Assembly: GCF_015500075.1 (NCBI RefSeq)
Contig: NZ_CP045496.1
Coordinates: 5,156,001 to 5,220,000 of the forward strand
Source: Mesorhizobium sp. INR15
GTDB taxonomy: Bacteria; Pseudomonadota; Alphaproteobacteria; Rhizobiales; Rhizobiaceae
Length of the DNA stretch: 64,000 bases
Direction of reading: 5' to 3'
Shown: positions 8,652-17,501 of the stretch, piece after piece
Position numbering within the stretch: the stretch's first letter is position 1
Layout of the letters: every line of letters starts with the position of its first letter
Notes under the pieces: generated by a model
What the model was told of the DNA's origin: nothing
Seen by the model: only the letters and a program-made list of their open reading frames with translations
The model's database searches: none
Program-made: the position numbers and the translations under genes

Positions 8652-9434
8652 CTACGCGAAGATTTCCGCCAGTTCCTCGACGCTGGTGCCTTCCCTGACC
8701 TGACGCAACTCGACATAGGTCGCCGCTGTCGCGATCGACAGCAGCATCGAGGATGCGGTCGACACCAGAGCCGCCCCGACAGCGCCGACGATCCCGCCCA
8801 GCAGGAGGGTGACGGTGCCAAGCACCATCTGGATGGCCATAACCGCGAGAAACAGGACGACAAAGAGACCGAACAGCGGCCAGCGGTTGCCTTTGGTCAG
8901 GACACGGCTACGTGACATCGAGCCGAACACGCCGAGCCGTTCCTGGATCAAGACCGGCACCGCGACACACCAGCCGAGCCACAGCATCACGCCCGGCACG
9001 AACAGCAGCAGGGCGCCAAGCCCGGCGCCCAAAGCGACGAGAAGGCCGACGCCAAGGGTCGGCAGAAGGTAGCGCACGGCGATCTGAAGGCAATCGCCAA
9101 AAGAAGGCTGCTTGCCGTTCATGTCTTCGATCGTTGCCCGCACAAGCGCGGACTGTAGCAGCAGCGCCAGCACAAACGATATCAAACCAACGCCGAACGT
9201 AACCGAAAAGCCGCTGAGTATCATGCCGGGATCAGGCGCGGCGTTGGGCGCGCCCAACGCAATCTTCGTTGCTACCGATTGGGTCCAAAGCCGAAGAACA
9301 AGCGCGGGCAATCCTGAAAAAAGCGCGGCCATTCCCAGGCAAAGAACAATATTGCGGCTGATGACCGAGAACGTGTTGTTGAAGACCCTGCCGATGCTGA
9401 ATCTTTCTGGCCCATCCAATGTTGCCGAAGTCAT
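8652..9434 (-). CDS. Multi-pass membrane protein of unknown function
   Basis: 260 residues from ATG 9434 with a purine-rich AGGGGG just upstream. A longer in-frame reading to 9671 overlaps the divergent promoter and has no membrane character. About five or six hydrophobic segments are present, for example NIVLCLGMAALFSGLPALVL, GVGLISFVLALLLQSALV, LGVGLLVALGAGLGALLLFV and WPLFGLFVVLFLAVMAIQM. The layout resembles DUF7847/glycerophosphodiesterase-membrane-domain proteins that often sit beside MoxR/DUF58 clusters. It diverges from that operon, sharing about 134 bp of upstream sequence, and may serve the same envelope system. Confidence 0.75.
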   Translation of the reverse strand: MTSATLDGPERFSIGRVFNNTFSVISRNIVLCLGMAALFSGLPALVLRLWTQSVATKIALGAPNAAPDPGMILSGFSVTFGVGLISFVLALLLQSALVRATIEDMNGKQPSFGDCLQIAVRYLLPTLGVGLLVALGAGLGALLLFVPGVMLWLGWCVAVPVLIQERLGVFGSMSRSRVLTKGNRWPLFGLFVVLFLAVMAIQMVLGTVTLLLGGIVGAVGAALVSTASSMLLSIATAATYVELRQVREGTSVEELAEIFA

Positions 9435-9568
9435 CGCGCCCCCTTGCTCTACCGCCGGATGCCGGTAAATCTGCCAAGATTGGCGACTGGCGTCCAGCCC
9501 ACTTGCAATTATTGCGGTGCATTGCCAGTGTCTGCGCGGAACCGTGGGTTGCAGGGGGAGCGAGCGAA

Positions 9569-10195
9569 GTGGCGACGCCGGACACAGCGGGAGCCGAATG
9601 GCTGGCGAAGGTGCACGAGCAACTTCTCGCCGACGATTCGATCCAGTTCGACCTGCCGGCCTATGTAGCACCCAAGCCGCCTGAATGGCTGAAGCCGATC
9701 ACCGACATGCTGTCCTGGCTCGGCCCCTACATGATCTACCTGTTCTGGGGTGCCGTGATCATCGGTGCGGCGATCATCCTGCTTTTGATCCTTCTCGAAG
9801 TCAAAGGCATTGCCTGGCGACTGCCCTGGCGCAAGGCGCGCAGCGAAGCAAAGGCGGAAGCCTCCTGGAGCCCGGACACCGGCGCCGCGCAGATCCTTCT
9901 GTCGGAAGCGGACGCCCTGGCGGCGCGCGGCGCCTATGACGAAGCCGTGCACCTCCTGCTTCAGCGCAGTGTCGCCGACATCGCCAACAGGCTGCCCGAT
10001 TTCCTGCGACCATCGCTGACTTCACGCGACATCGCCAGTGCTCCGTCGCTGCCAGCGCGGGCGCGAAGCGCCTTCAGCCAGATCGCGCGCATTGTCGAGG
10101 CGGCCTTGTTCGCGCGCCGGCCAGTCGGCGTCGAGGGCTGGCAGGAAGCCCGCGCGGCTTATGAGCAATTCGTGTTCCGGGGCGCGTGGGCATGA
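9569..10195 (+). CDS. DUF4129-type membrane protein, first gene of MoxR cluster
   Basis: I choose the GTG at 9569 (208 residues) because GGGGGAG at 9554-9560 lies eight bases upstream; an in-frame ATG-less extension to 9419 overlaps the divergent gene. There is one transmembrane helix at about residues 55-77 (YMIYLFWGAVIIGAAIILLLILL). The cytoplasmic C-terminal half has the DUF4129 pattern: ALAARGAYDEAVHLLLQRSV, then TSRDIA, and a terminal YEQFVFRG. Proteins of this kind occur with MoxR and DUF58 proteins in many bacteria; none has a settled biochemical role. Its TGA overlaps the next ATG. Confidence 0.75.
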   Translation: MATPDTAGAEWLAKVHEQLLADDSIQFDLPAYVAPKPPEWLKPITDMLSWLGPYMIYLFWGAVIIGAAIILLLILLEVKGIAWRLPWRKARSEAKAEASWSPDTGAAQILLSEADALAARGAYDEAVHLLLQRSVADIANRLPDFLRPSLTSRDIASAPSLPARARSAFSQIARIVEAALFARRPVGVEGWQEARAAYEQFVFRGAWA

Positions 10196-11397
10196 GCGCG
10201 GTTCCGGCCGGAGACGCAGCGCAGGAACCGTTCAGCCGCAAGACGCTGTTCTGGGGGATTTTCGCCAGCCTGCTGGCGGCGGCAGGATTTTTCCTGCTGT
10301 CGACCTATGCGCCTGACTTCCGGCAACCAAGCGAGGGCGGTGCTACGCCGCTTTCGAAAAGCGGCATCGGCTATGCGGGACTGGCGGAATGGCTGGATCT
10401 GACGGGCGAGAAGCCCTTGATGGCGAGAAGCGAAGACGATCTGACCAGCGATCTGTTGCTGATCGTTACGATCTCCCCAGGCAGCGACCCGGCGGCGCTC
10501 GACCGTATTCTCGCGGTGCGGCAGGATCTGCCCACGCTCTTTATATTGCCCAAATGGCTGACCTTCCCGCTGCGAGGCCATGAGGGATGGGAGATGAGAT
10601 TGGAGCGGCTGCCCGCCACGGTCGTCAACGAATGGCTCGGCCGGATCGCAAAGGCGAAGCTCGGCGTTGGCGAGAGCACGGTCAAGCAACTCGACATCGA
10701 AGGCCATATGGTTGCCGCTCCGGAGGAGATGCAATGGGTGGCCGACGATCATCCGCTGATCGCGGCAGGCAACGGCAAGGCCGTGCTTACGGAACTGAGC
10801 GGCAAGCCCTCCTACATCCTGACCGACCCCGACCTGATCAACAATTCCGGGCTCAAGGATCCGGCCAAGGCAGCGGCGGTGCTTGATCTGATCGCCACGC
10901 TTCAGCACGACAGCCGCCTGGTCATGTTCGACCTGACCTTGCACGGCGCGGGACGCAAATACGATCTCGCCAAGCTTCTGGTCGAACCGCCGTTTCTGGC
11001 GCTGACGCTGTCGATCCTGGCGGCGGCCGCGCTGGCTTTCCTGCATGGTCTTGGCCGCTTTGGCTCACCGCGCGCCGAAGGGCGCGCCATTCCTTTCGGC
11101 AAGCGGGCGCTGGTGGATACGACTGCGATGCTCTTGCGACGCGCCGGGCGGCTGCAGGAGTTGGGAAGCCGCTATGCAACGCTGATGCGGCAGCGCGCCG
11201 GCGCCCTGCTCGGTGCACCTCACGGTTTGCAGGGAGAGGCGCTCGACCACTGGCTCGATTCTCGCGATAAGGGTGAGACCAGAGGGTTCACCGCCCGGGC
11301 CCAGGCCGCCAGCGAGGCGAAAACCCTGGCGCAAATGCACGACGCCGCGGAGCGGCTGCATGACTGGACGACAAGGAGGCTCAGTGAACGTCGATGA
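10192..11397 (+). CDS. DUF4350-type membrane protein
   Basis: 401 residues from ATG 10192 (ATGA overlap with the previous gene). A transmembrane helix near the N-terminus (residues 20-38, LFWGIFASLLAAAGFFLLS) and a second at about 268-285 (ALTLSILAAAALAFLHGL) bracket a large extracytoplasmic region with alternating strands, as in DUF4350/GldG-like proteins. The C-terminal 110 residues are cytoplasmic and helical. It is the second gene of the operon and ends 14 bases past the start of the MoxR gene, so the two are likely translationally coupled. Function is unknown beyond association with MoxR chaperone ATPases. Confidence 0.75.
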   Translation: MSAVPAGDAAQEPFSRKTLFWGIFASLLAAAGFFLLSTYAPDFRQPSEGGATPLSKSGIGYAGLAEWLDLTGEKPLMARSEDDLTSDLLLIVTISPGSDPAALDRILAVRQDLPTLFILPKWLTFPLRGHEGWEMRLERLPATVVNEWLGRIAKAKLGVGESTVKQLDIEGHMVAAPEEMQWVADDHPLIAAGNGKAVLTELSGKPSYILTDPDLINNSGLKDPAKAAAVLDLIATLQHDSRLVMFDLTLHGAGRKYDLAKLLVEPPFLALTLSILAAAALAFLHGLGRFGSPRAEGRAIPFGKRALVDTTAMLLRRAGRLQELGSRYATLMRQRAGALLGAPHGLQGEALDHWLDSRDKGETRGFTARAQAASEAKTLAQMHDAAERLHDWTTRRLSERR

Positions 11398-12340
11398 TGT
11401 GAAGGCCCTGGCGACACGGATCAGGGAAGAAGTGGCCAAGGCGATCACCGGGCAACACGATACGGTCGACCTGATGCTGACCGCATTGTTTGCCGGCGGG
11501 CATATCCTGCTTGAAGGCCCGCCCGGAACGGCCAAGACGATGACGGCGCGCTGCTTCGCGCAAGCGCTGGGTGTCGCCTATGGACGCATCCAGTTCACAC
11601 CGGACCTGATGCCCGGCGATATCGTCGGTTCGAACATCTACAATTTCCAGACCGGTCAGTTCACGCTGACCCGCGGGCCGATCTTCTGCGACCTGCTACT
11701 CGCCGACGAAATCAACCGCACGCCGCCCAAGACGCAGGCAGCCCTGCTCGAAGCGATGCAGGAACATGCCGTGACCTTCGATGGCACCACCCATGCGCTT
11801 GGCAACAATTTCATGGTGGTGGCGACCCAGAATCCGATCGAGCATCAAGGCGTCTATCCGCTGCCCGAGGCCCAACTCGACCGCTTCCTGTTCAAGCATA
11901 GGGTCAGCTATCCCGACGCTACGGAAGAGCGTGCGATCATCGTCCATCATGGCGGCGGCACCGCTTCGCACGACATCAAGCAATATGGCATCAAAGCGCA
12001 GACCGATCGCAAGACGCTTGATGCGGCGCTTGCCGCCGTTGGTTCCGTCACGCTGGTCGATGATGTCGTTGGTTATATCGCGGCACTCGTACGCGCCACG
12101 CGCGTCAGCGCCGATCTGGAAGTTGGCGCCAGTCCACGCGCCGGTGCCATGCTGGCCCGGGCGGCGCGAGCAAGGGCAGCGCTTGACGGCCGCGCCTACG
12201 TCATCCCCGACGACGTCAAGGCTCTGGCGGTGCCGGCGCTGCGCCATCGCGTCATCCTGTCGCCGGCTGCCCAGATCGACGGACGGCTGGTCGAACAGAT
12301 CGTCTCGGACCTCGTCGACCAGACGGAAGCGCCGCGTTGA
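11384..12340 (+). CDS. MoxR-type AAA+ ATPase
   Basis: 318 residues from the GTG at 11384, five bases after AGGAGG at 11374-11379; the upstream in-frame extension is out-of-frame shadow of the preceding gene. Walker A is GPPGTAKT (45-52) and Walker B LLLADEIN (104-111), followed by the MoxR motif RTPPKTQAALLEAMQE and sensor 1 VVATQNPIEHQGVYPLPEAQLDRF. A small helical lid domain carries sensor 2 (ASPRAGAMLARAARA). MoxR ATPases act as chaperones, usually for vWA/MIDAS partners; here the obvious partner is the DUF58 protein encoded next, with which it overlaps by 4 bp. Confidence 0.95.
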   Translation: MNVDDVKALATRIREEVAKAITGQHDTVDLMLTALFAGGHILLEGPPGTAKTMTARCFAQALGVAYGRIQFTPDLMPGDIVGSNIYNFQTGQFTLTRGPIFCDLLLADEINRTPPKTQAALLEAMQEHAVTFDGTTHALGNNFMVVATQNPIEHQGVYPLPEAQLDRFLFKHRVSYPDATEERAIIVHHGGGTASHDIKQYGIKAQTDRKTLDAALAAVGSVTLVDDVVGYIAALVRATRVSADLEVGASPRAGAMLARAARARAALDGRAYVIPDDVKALAVPALRHRVILSPAAQIDGRLVEQIVSDLVDQTEAPR

Positions 12341-13647
12341 TCTATCCGAGCGGCAGAGCTGTCTGGGCAGGCGTGGTAGGGGCGGTTCCGGCTTTCCTCG
12401 TCGCTTTGGCACTACCCTCGCTCTGGTATCCCGGCCTGCTGTGGATCTGCGCGTTGCTCGCCTTCCTGGCAGTAGACGCGGCGGCCGGCCGCGGGCGGGC
12501 GTCGCTGAGCGCCAGCCTGCATGCGCCGCCGCAAGTTGGCGTCGGTGGCCAGTTCACCTTGCATGTCACTGCCCGGTTTGCCGGCAAGGCACGCGCCTTG
12601 CAGGCACGCGTCAGCCATGATGCGCGGCTGGCGCCGATCGGCGGCACCGGAGGCGTGCTGTCTGCGGGGCATGACGGCGGAACGCTCGACCTGCGGTTTC
12701 AGGCGCTCCGGCGCGGCATTGCGAGCTTCGACCGTCTATGGCTGCGCTGGCCTGGGCCGTTCGGTCTCGTCTGGAACCAGGTCGTTCTGCCGATGGACAA
12801 CAAGGTGGCGGTGCTGCCCGATGTCAGCAGCGCCCGCGACGAGGCGATCACCCTTTTGCAGCGCTCCGCCCTGCCCGACGGCCATGCACAGCGCCGCGCC
12901 GGCCAGGGCCGGGAATTCGAGGCGCTGAAGGACTATCAGCCTGGCATGGGCCGGCGGATGATCGACTGGAAGCGCAGCGCCCGGCACGGCAAACTGCTGG
13001 CCCGTGAATTCCGCATCGAGGAAAACAACAACATCGTGCTGGCCATCGACAGCGGACGGCTGATGTGCGAGCCGGTCGATGGCGTGCCGAAGGTCGACCG
13101 GGCGGTCACAGCCGCCCTGCTGTCGGCATTCATCGCCCTGAAGGGCGGCGACATGGTTTCCCTGTTCGGCTTCGATGCGCGGCCCCGCGTCTCCAGCGGC
13201 GCGGTGCGTGGCTCCGCCAGCTTCGCCATTATCCAGAAGCGGGCGGCCGAGATCGATTATTCCAGCGAGGAGACCAATTTCACGCTGGCGCTGACGACGC
13301 TGGCGGCAAAGCTGGACCGGCGCTCGCTGGTCATCGTCTTCACCGATTTCGTCGACCCGATCAGCGCGGAACTGATGCTGCGCACCGTCGGGCGGCTGAC
13401 CGAGCGCCATCTGGTGCTGTTCATGATGATGAAGGATGTCGAACTGGAGACGCTGGCTGACATGTCGCCGGCATCGCCCGAAGATGTCGCGCGCGCCGTG
13501 ACCGCCGGTGGGTTGCTGCGCGAGCGGCAAGTGGTCATTGGGCGTCTGCGGCTGCTTGGTGCGCATGTGCTTGAGGCCGACCACCGCCGGCTTGGCCCGG
13601 CACTGGTCGAACGCTATCTGCAGCTTAAACAGGGAGACCTGTTGTGA
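12337..13647 (+). CDS. DUF58 domain protein (vWA-like MoxR partner)
   Basis: 436 residues from a TTG at 12337 that overlaps the stop of the MoxR gene. Two hydrophobic segments occur at residues 8-45 (VWAGVVGAVPAFLVALALP and LLWICALLAFLAVDAA). The DUF58 core is at about 200-225 (GMGRRMIDWKRSARHGKLLA), followed by a vWA-like segment IVLAIDSGRLM, in which the DxS-like positions could form a metal site, and LVIVFTDFVDP. DUF58 proteins are the usual MoxR partners. It is membrane anchored with the conserved domain probably in the cytoplasm. The following gene begins inside its stop codon (GTGA). Confidence 0.9.
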   Translation: MIYPSGRAVWAGVVGAVPAFLVALALPSLWYPGLLWICALLAFLAVDAAAGRGRASLSASLHAPPQVGVGGQFTLHVTARFAGKARALQARVSHDARLAPIGGTGGVLSAGHDGGTLDLRFQALRRGIASFDRLWLRWPGPFGLVWNQVVLPMDNKVAVLPDVSSARDEAITLLQRSALPDGHAQRRAGQGREFEALKDYQPGMGRRMIDWKRSARHGKLLAREFRIEENNNIVLAIDSGRLMCEPVDGVPKVDRAVTAALLSAFIALKGGDMVSLFGFDARPRVSSGAVRGSASFAIIQKRAAEIDYSSEETNFTLALTTLAAKLDRRSLVIVFTDFVDPISAELMLRTVGRLTERHLVLFMMMKDVELETLADMSPASPEDVARAVTAGGLLRERQVVIGRLRLLGAHVLEADHRRLGPALVERYLQLKQGDLL

Positions 13648-14663
13648 GCGGGCCGGCCGGCAACACCATCGTCCGTCAGTCGCTGGCCAGCTTCCGGCTG
13701 GAGCGCGAGACGGACTGGAAGGCGTTCGAAGCATTGCTGACGCGCGTTGAGAAGCGCGCGCCGCGTACGCTTTCAGAAGACGAGTTGCTGTCGCTCCCGC
13801 TGCTCTACCGGTCGGCCCTGTCCTCGCTATCGGTGGCCCGGGCGACATCGCTCGACAATGCGCTGATCACCTATCTCGAAGCGCTCTGCCTGCGCGGCTA
13901 CTTCTATCTCTATGGCGCACGGCGCGGTTTGCGGCAGCGCATCGGCGATTTCTTCCTGCGCGACTGGCCGCATGCCATTCGCGATCTGTGGCGCGAGACA
14001 CTGGCTGCGGTCGCCCTGACTGTGGTCGGTGCTGGCGCCGGCTTCTGGCTGGTCGCGTCAGACAAGGGCTGGTACGACGCCATCATTCCACCGAGCCTTG
14101 CCGGCGGACGCAATCCAGACACATCCGCCGAGATGCTGCGAAGCGTTCTCTACGGTGGCGCGGATAACGAATTCCTTTCAGGCTTCGCGGCCTATCTTTT
14201 CACGCACAATGTGCAGGTGGCGATCCTGGCTTTCGCGCTCGGCTTTGCCTTCGCGCTGCCCAGCGTGCTGCTCATCCTGATGAACGGATGCATACTCGGC
14301 GCCCTGTTTCAGATCTATGTGTCGAAAGGGCTGGGCCTCGAACTTGGCGGGTGGCTGGCCATCCACGGCACCACCGAGATGTTCGCCATCGCGCTGGCGG
14401 GTGCGGCAGGCATGCGCATCGGCACCAGCATCGCTTTCCCCGGCGACATGACCCGCATGGCGGCAGCCGCGAATGCCGGGCGGGTCGCCGCGACCGCCAT
14501 GGTCGGCGTGGTGATCATGCTGCTGTTTGCGGGCCTGCTCGAGGGCATCGGCAGGCAGACGATCACCAGCGATGCGGTGCGCTACTCCGTTGGCGGCGGC
14601 ATGCTGGCGTTCTGGGTCCTCTATTTCTACATGTTTCGCGTGGTGCGGCATGGCGACGGCTAA
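13644..14663 (+). CDS. SpoIIM-like membrane protein
   Basis: 339 residues from GTG 13644. A soluble N-terminal portion (about 100 residues) precedes several membrane helices: LAAVALTVVGAGAGFWLVAS, VQVAILAFALGFAFALPSVLL, the glycine-rich MNGCILGALFQIYVSKGLG, ALAGAAGMRIG, MVGVVIMLLFAGLLEGIG and GGGMLAFWVLYFYMF. The FxxHN...A..AFA.G and HG..E..AI.LAG patterns (LFTHNVQVAILAFALG; IHGTTEMFAIALAGAAG) are those of the stage II sporulation protein M / DUF95 family, which in non-sporulating bacteria is fixed in MoxR clusters. The downstream RDD gene starts 14 bases before its end. Confidence 0.85.
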   Translation: MSGPAGNTIVRQSLASFRLERETDWKAFEALLTRVEKRAPRTLSEDELLSLPLLYRSALSSLSVARATSLDNALITYLEALCLRGYFYLYGARRGLRQRIGDFFLRDWPHAIRDLWRETLAAVALTVVGAGAGFWLVASDKGWYDAIIPPSLAGGRNPDTSAEMLRSVLYGGADNEFLSGFAAYLFTHNVQVAILAFALGFAFALPSVLLILMNGCILGALFQIYVSKGLGLELGGWLAIHGTTEMFAIALAGAAGMRIGTSIAFPGDMTRMAAAANAGRVAATAMVGVVIMLLFAGLLEGIGRQTITSDAVRYSVGGGMLAFWVLYFYMFRVVRHGDG

Positions 14664-15516
14664 GCGCCCCGCAGTGCCTCAGACACGGTCGCTGATCACG
14701 CCCGAAGGTGTCGATCTCCGCGTCAAGCTGGCCACGGCCGGCACGCGCGCCGCAGCCTTCCTGCTCGATGTGGTGTTCATCGGCACGGCCGCGATCCTCA
14801 TCACCATTGTTGCGCTGTTCGGGCTGAGAGGCCTTGGCGCCGGTGAGATGGAGCCGTTGTTCATCGTCTGGATCATCCTGATCTTTCTGCTGCGCAACGC
14901 CTATTTCATCGTCTTCGAAGCAGGCCGCCGAGCGGCAACGCCCGGCAAGCGCATCGTCGGCATCCGGGTCGCCTCGCGCAACGGCACCGGCCTGTCGATC
15001 GACCAGGTCATCGCCCGCAACCTGATGCGCGAGATCGAGGTTTTCCTGCCACTGTCGATTATCGCCGGACGCGGCGGTGCCGGGGTCGCAGACACACTGA
15101 CGACCATCTTCGGGCTGGTGTGGACGCTGATGTTCGCCCTGTTTCTGCTGTTCAACCGGGATCGCCTGCGCATCGGCGACCTCCTGGCCGGAACCTGGGT
15201 GGTCGAAGCGCCAAAGGTGGCACTCGTCGAGGACCTGTCAGCCCGTCAGGATCCGGTGGCGCGTGCGTTCCATTTCAACCAGGCCCAGCTCGATACCTAT
15301 GGCATCGCCGAATTGCACAAGCTGGAAGAAGTGCTGCGCCGCGACGACTATTTCGCGCTGCGCGCGGTCGCCGAAACGATCGGCCGCAAGATCGGTTCGG
15401 CACCGGAAGCGCATGACGCAAGGCCATTCCTCACGGCCTATTACGGGGACCTCAGAGCGCACCTTGAACGAAAACTGCTGCTCGGCACCCGCAAGGCTGA
15501 CAAGCACCAGCGGTAG
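14650..15516 (+). CDS. RDD family membrane protein with long cytoplasmic tail
   Basis: 288 residues from ATG 14650. The RDD domain (about residues 25-170) contains the arginine-aspartate pair GTRAAAFLLDVVF, membrane helices at about 34-57, 67-90 and 140-165, and the TPGKRIVGIRVA loop. After the domain there is a 110-residue extension (from about residue 178) that is charged and helical (AELHKLEEVLRRDDYFALRA) and not part of RDD. It is the last gene of the six-gene MoxR operon; its start overlaps the SpoIIM-like gene. The tail may be the contact point to the MoxR/DUF58 pair (inference). Confidence 0.85.
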   Translation: MATAKRPAVPQTRSLITPEGVDLRVKLATAGTRAAAFLLDVVFIGTAAILITIVALFGLRGLGAGEMEPLFIVWIILIFLLRNAYFIVFEAGRRAATPGKRIVGIRVASRNGTGLSIDQVIARNLMREIEVFLPLSIIAGRGGAGVADTLTTIFGLVWTLMFALFLLFNRDRLRIGDLLAGTWVVEAPKVALVEDLSARQDPVARAFHFNQAQLDTYGIAELHKLEEVLRRDDYFALRAVAETIGRKIGSAPEAHDARPFLTAYYGDLRAHLERKLLLGTRKADKHQR

Positions 15517-15557
15517 CCCAGCCGCCGGAGCTTACGCGGCCGGGCAGCGTTGCCGCC

Positions 15558-16244
15558 TTACCCCACCCACTTCTCATAATCGGACACCAGCAGGTGCAAG
15601 GGTGCTGTGTCCTCGTCGATGTCGGCGAAACGGCCGATCGGGTCGCGGAAAACGTTGTCGGTGACGTCGTCGTTGACGGTCGACACTTCGCCGATCAGCA
15701 CATCCTTGCCCTCGGCCCAGAACGCGTGCCAGACGCCAGGCATAAGGGTGACGCTTTCGCCCGGGTCGAGCTTCAGCAGCCCGCCCGCCGGCAGCCTGTG
15801 GATGGTTCCGTCGACAGGCACCGACACTTCGGCCTTGGGGTCGATGCCGCCGTCGCGATCGTGCATGAACAGTTCGAGCACGAGCTTGCCACCACCACGG
15901 TTGATGATGTCCTCGGCCTTGATGTTGTGGCGATGCATCGGCGACATCTGATCCTTGCGCGAGATCATGATCTTTTCGGCATAGAGCATGCCCATGCCCT
16001 TCTTCATATCGGCGTAGACGCCATTGCGGACAGTGAACAGGAAGAGGCCGAGATCATCGAACTTGCCCTGGCCGTAGTCGGTAATGTCCCAGCCGAGCCG
16101 CGAGGAGAAAATCGCCGAGGAGCTCTGCTTGCTCGCCTTCATCTGTTCTGGCGACCAGTAGGCGAAGGGCGGCATGATGTAGCCGAACGAACGGATGAAG
16201 GCGTCGGCGTCACGGATGATGTCGTTGATGGTGGAGCGTTTCAT
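15558..16244 (-). CDS. D-lyxose (D-lyxose/D-mannose) isomerase family protein
   Basis: 228 residues from ATG 16244, the standard length of the cupin-type D-lyxose ketol-isomerases; a longer in-frame reading to 16562 crosses the divergent gene. The cupin metal site is visible: MHRHNIKAEDIINRGGGKLVLELF supplies two histidines (HRH) and a downstream Glu, and MPGVWHAFWAEG supplies the third histidine. The reaction is lyxose-xylulose and often mannose-fructose interconversion. It diverges from the PLP enzyme at 16431, sharing 186 bp; I see no linked sugar transporter or kinase. Confidence 0.82.
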   Translation of the reverse strand: MKRSTINDIIRDADAFIRSFGYIMPPFAYWSPEQMKASKQSSSAIFSSRLGWDITDYGQGKFDDLGLFLFTVRNGVYADMKKGMGMLYAEKIMISRKDQMSPMHRHNIKAEDIINRGGGKLVLELFMHDRDGGIDPKAEVSVPVDGTIHRLPAGGLLKLDPGESVTLMPGVWHAFWAEGKDVLIGEVSTVNDDVTDNVFRDPIGRFADIDEDTAPLHLLVSDYEKWVG

Positions 16245-16430
16245 GGTCCTGGTTCCTTCCCGTCGCCGTCGTCTGGCTCTACCCAAACCGCATAGCCGAA
16301 CGCCGATCCGCTGTCGATCTGTGTTGCCCTCCCGCACCTGCCGATGGATCACAAATCCGGTCCGCTGGCCGCGTGACATCGGCTCCGTACAAGGCCATAA
16401 GCATGCGGTTCCTTTCAAGGGTGATGCCTG

Positions 16431-17489
16431 ATGCCTGTTATCCACGACCTTGATACGCCCTCCATCCTGATCGATGCCGCGCGCGCGGAAGCAAACATCG
16501 CGCGGGCGCAGGCACATGCCGACCGCCAGGGGCTGAAGCTGCGGCCGCACATCAAGACGCACAAGCTGCCGTACTGGGCGAAGAAGCAGGTGGCGGCCGG
16601 CGCCGTCGGCATCACTTGCCAGAAGATCGGGGAGGCTGAAGTCATGGCCGATGCCGGTCTCACCGACATTTTTCTCCCCTATAACATTCTTGGGCGCGCC
16701 AAGCTGGAACGGCTGCTGGCCCTACATCACCGAGTGACAATGTCGGTTACGGCGGACAGCATGGAGACGGTCGAGGGACTGGCCGCCACCTTCTCCGATA
16801 CCGGCCACCAGCTGCCGATGCTGGTCGAGTGCGACACCGGCATGGGCCGCTGCGGCGTGCAGTCGTCGGCGGAGGCGCTGGCGCTGGCAAAACAGATCGA
16901 CAAGGCCGGCGGTCTTCGCTTCGGCGGCTTGATGACCTATCCCGCGGCAGGCCGCGCCGTGGAGGCCGAGGCCTGGCTTGCAGAGGCTCGCCAGGCGCTG
17001 GCCGCCTCGGGCCTGGCCTGCGAACGCATCTCCAGCGGCGGCACGCCTGATATATGGCGCTCCAGCGACACATCCGTCGTCACCGAATATCGCCCCGGCA
17101 CCTACATCTATCTCGACCGTTACCAGGTCGACAAAGGCGTGGGCACCATCGACGATTGCGCGCTGACCGTGCTGTCGACGGTAGTGAGCCATCCGACAGC
17201 GACGCGCGCCATCCTGGATGCCGGCAGCAAGGCGCTGTCCAGCGACACGCTGGGCCTCAAGGATTTCGGCGAGTTGCTTGGCGTTGCCGGGGCACGGGTG
17301 GTCGGGCTCAGCGAGGAGCACGGCACAGTGACGCTGTCGGGCGATGCCAGGTTGCGCATCGGCGAGCGCGTCCGCGTCGTGCCCGATCATTGCTGCGTCG
17401 TCACCAACCTGTTCAATGAGGTCAACCTGGTCGACGGCGACAAGGTGCTGGAAACGCTGCCGGTAGCGGCGCGCGGCAGGATGGGGTGA
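16431..17489 (+). CDS. D-threonine aldolase / D-serine dehydratase-like PLP enzyme
   Basis: 352 residues with the alanine-racemase-type barrel. Lys42 in LRPHIKTHKLPYW is the PLP lysine. Further family marks are GITCQKIGEAEVMADAG, ECDTGMGRCGV and RISSGGTPDIW. The C-terminal metal motif is PDHCCVV with His320 and Cys322. By family knowledge His-x-Asp is found in D-threonine aldolase while His-x-Cys is found in D-serine dehydratase and D-threo-3-hydroxyaspartate dehydratase. The His-x-Cys pair therefore tilts the call toward a dehydratase, though many database entries call such proteins D-TA family. It ends next to a palindromic repeat that separates it from the convergent ccmC. Confidence 0.82.
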   Translation: MPVIHDLDTPSILIDAARAEANIARAQAHADRQGLKLRPHIKTHKLPYWAKKQVAAGAVGITCQKIGEAEVMADAGLTDIFLPYNILGRAKLERLLALHHRVTMSVTADSMETVEGLAATFSDTGHQLPMLVECDTGMGRCGVQSSAEALALAKQIDKAGGLRFGGLMTYPAAGRAVEAEAWLAEARQALAASGLACERISSGGTPDIWRSSDTSVVTEYRPGTYIYLDRYQVDKGVGTIDDCALTVLSTVVSHPTATRAILDAGSKALSSDTLGLKDFGELLGVAGARVVGLSEEHGTVTLSGDARLRIGERVRVVPDHCCVVTNLFNEVNLVDGDKVLETLPVAARGRMG

Positions 17490-17501
17490 GCGGGCTCCTT
17501 T

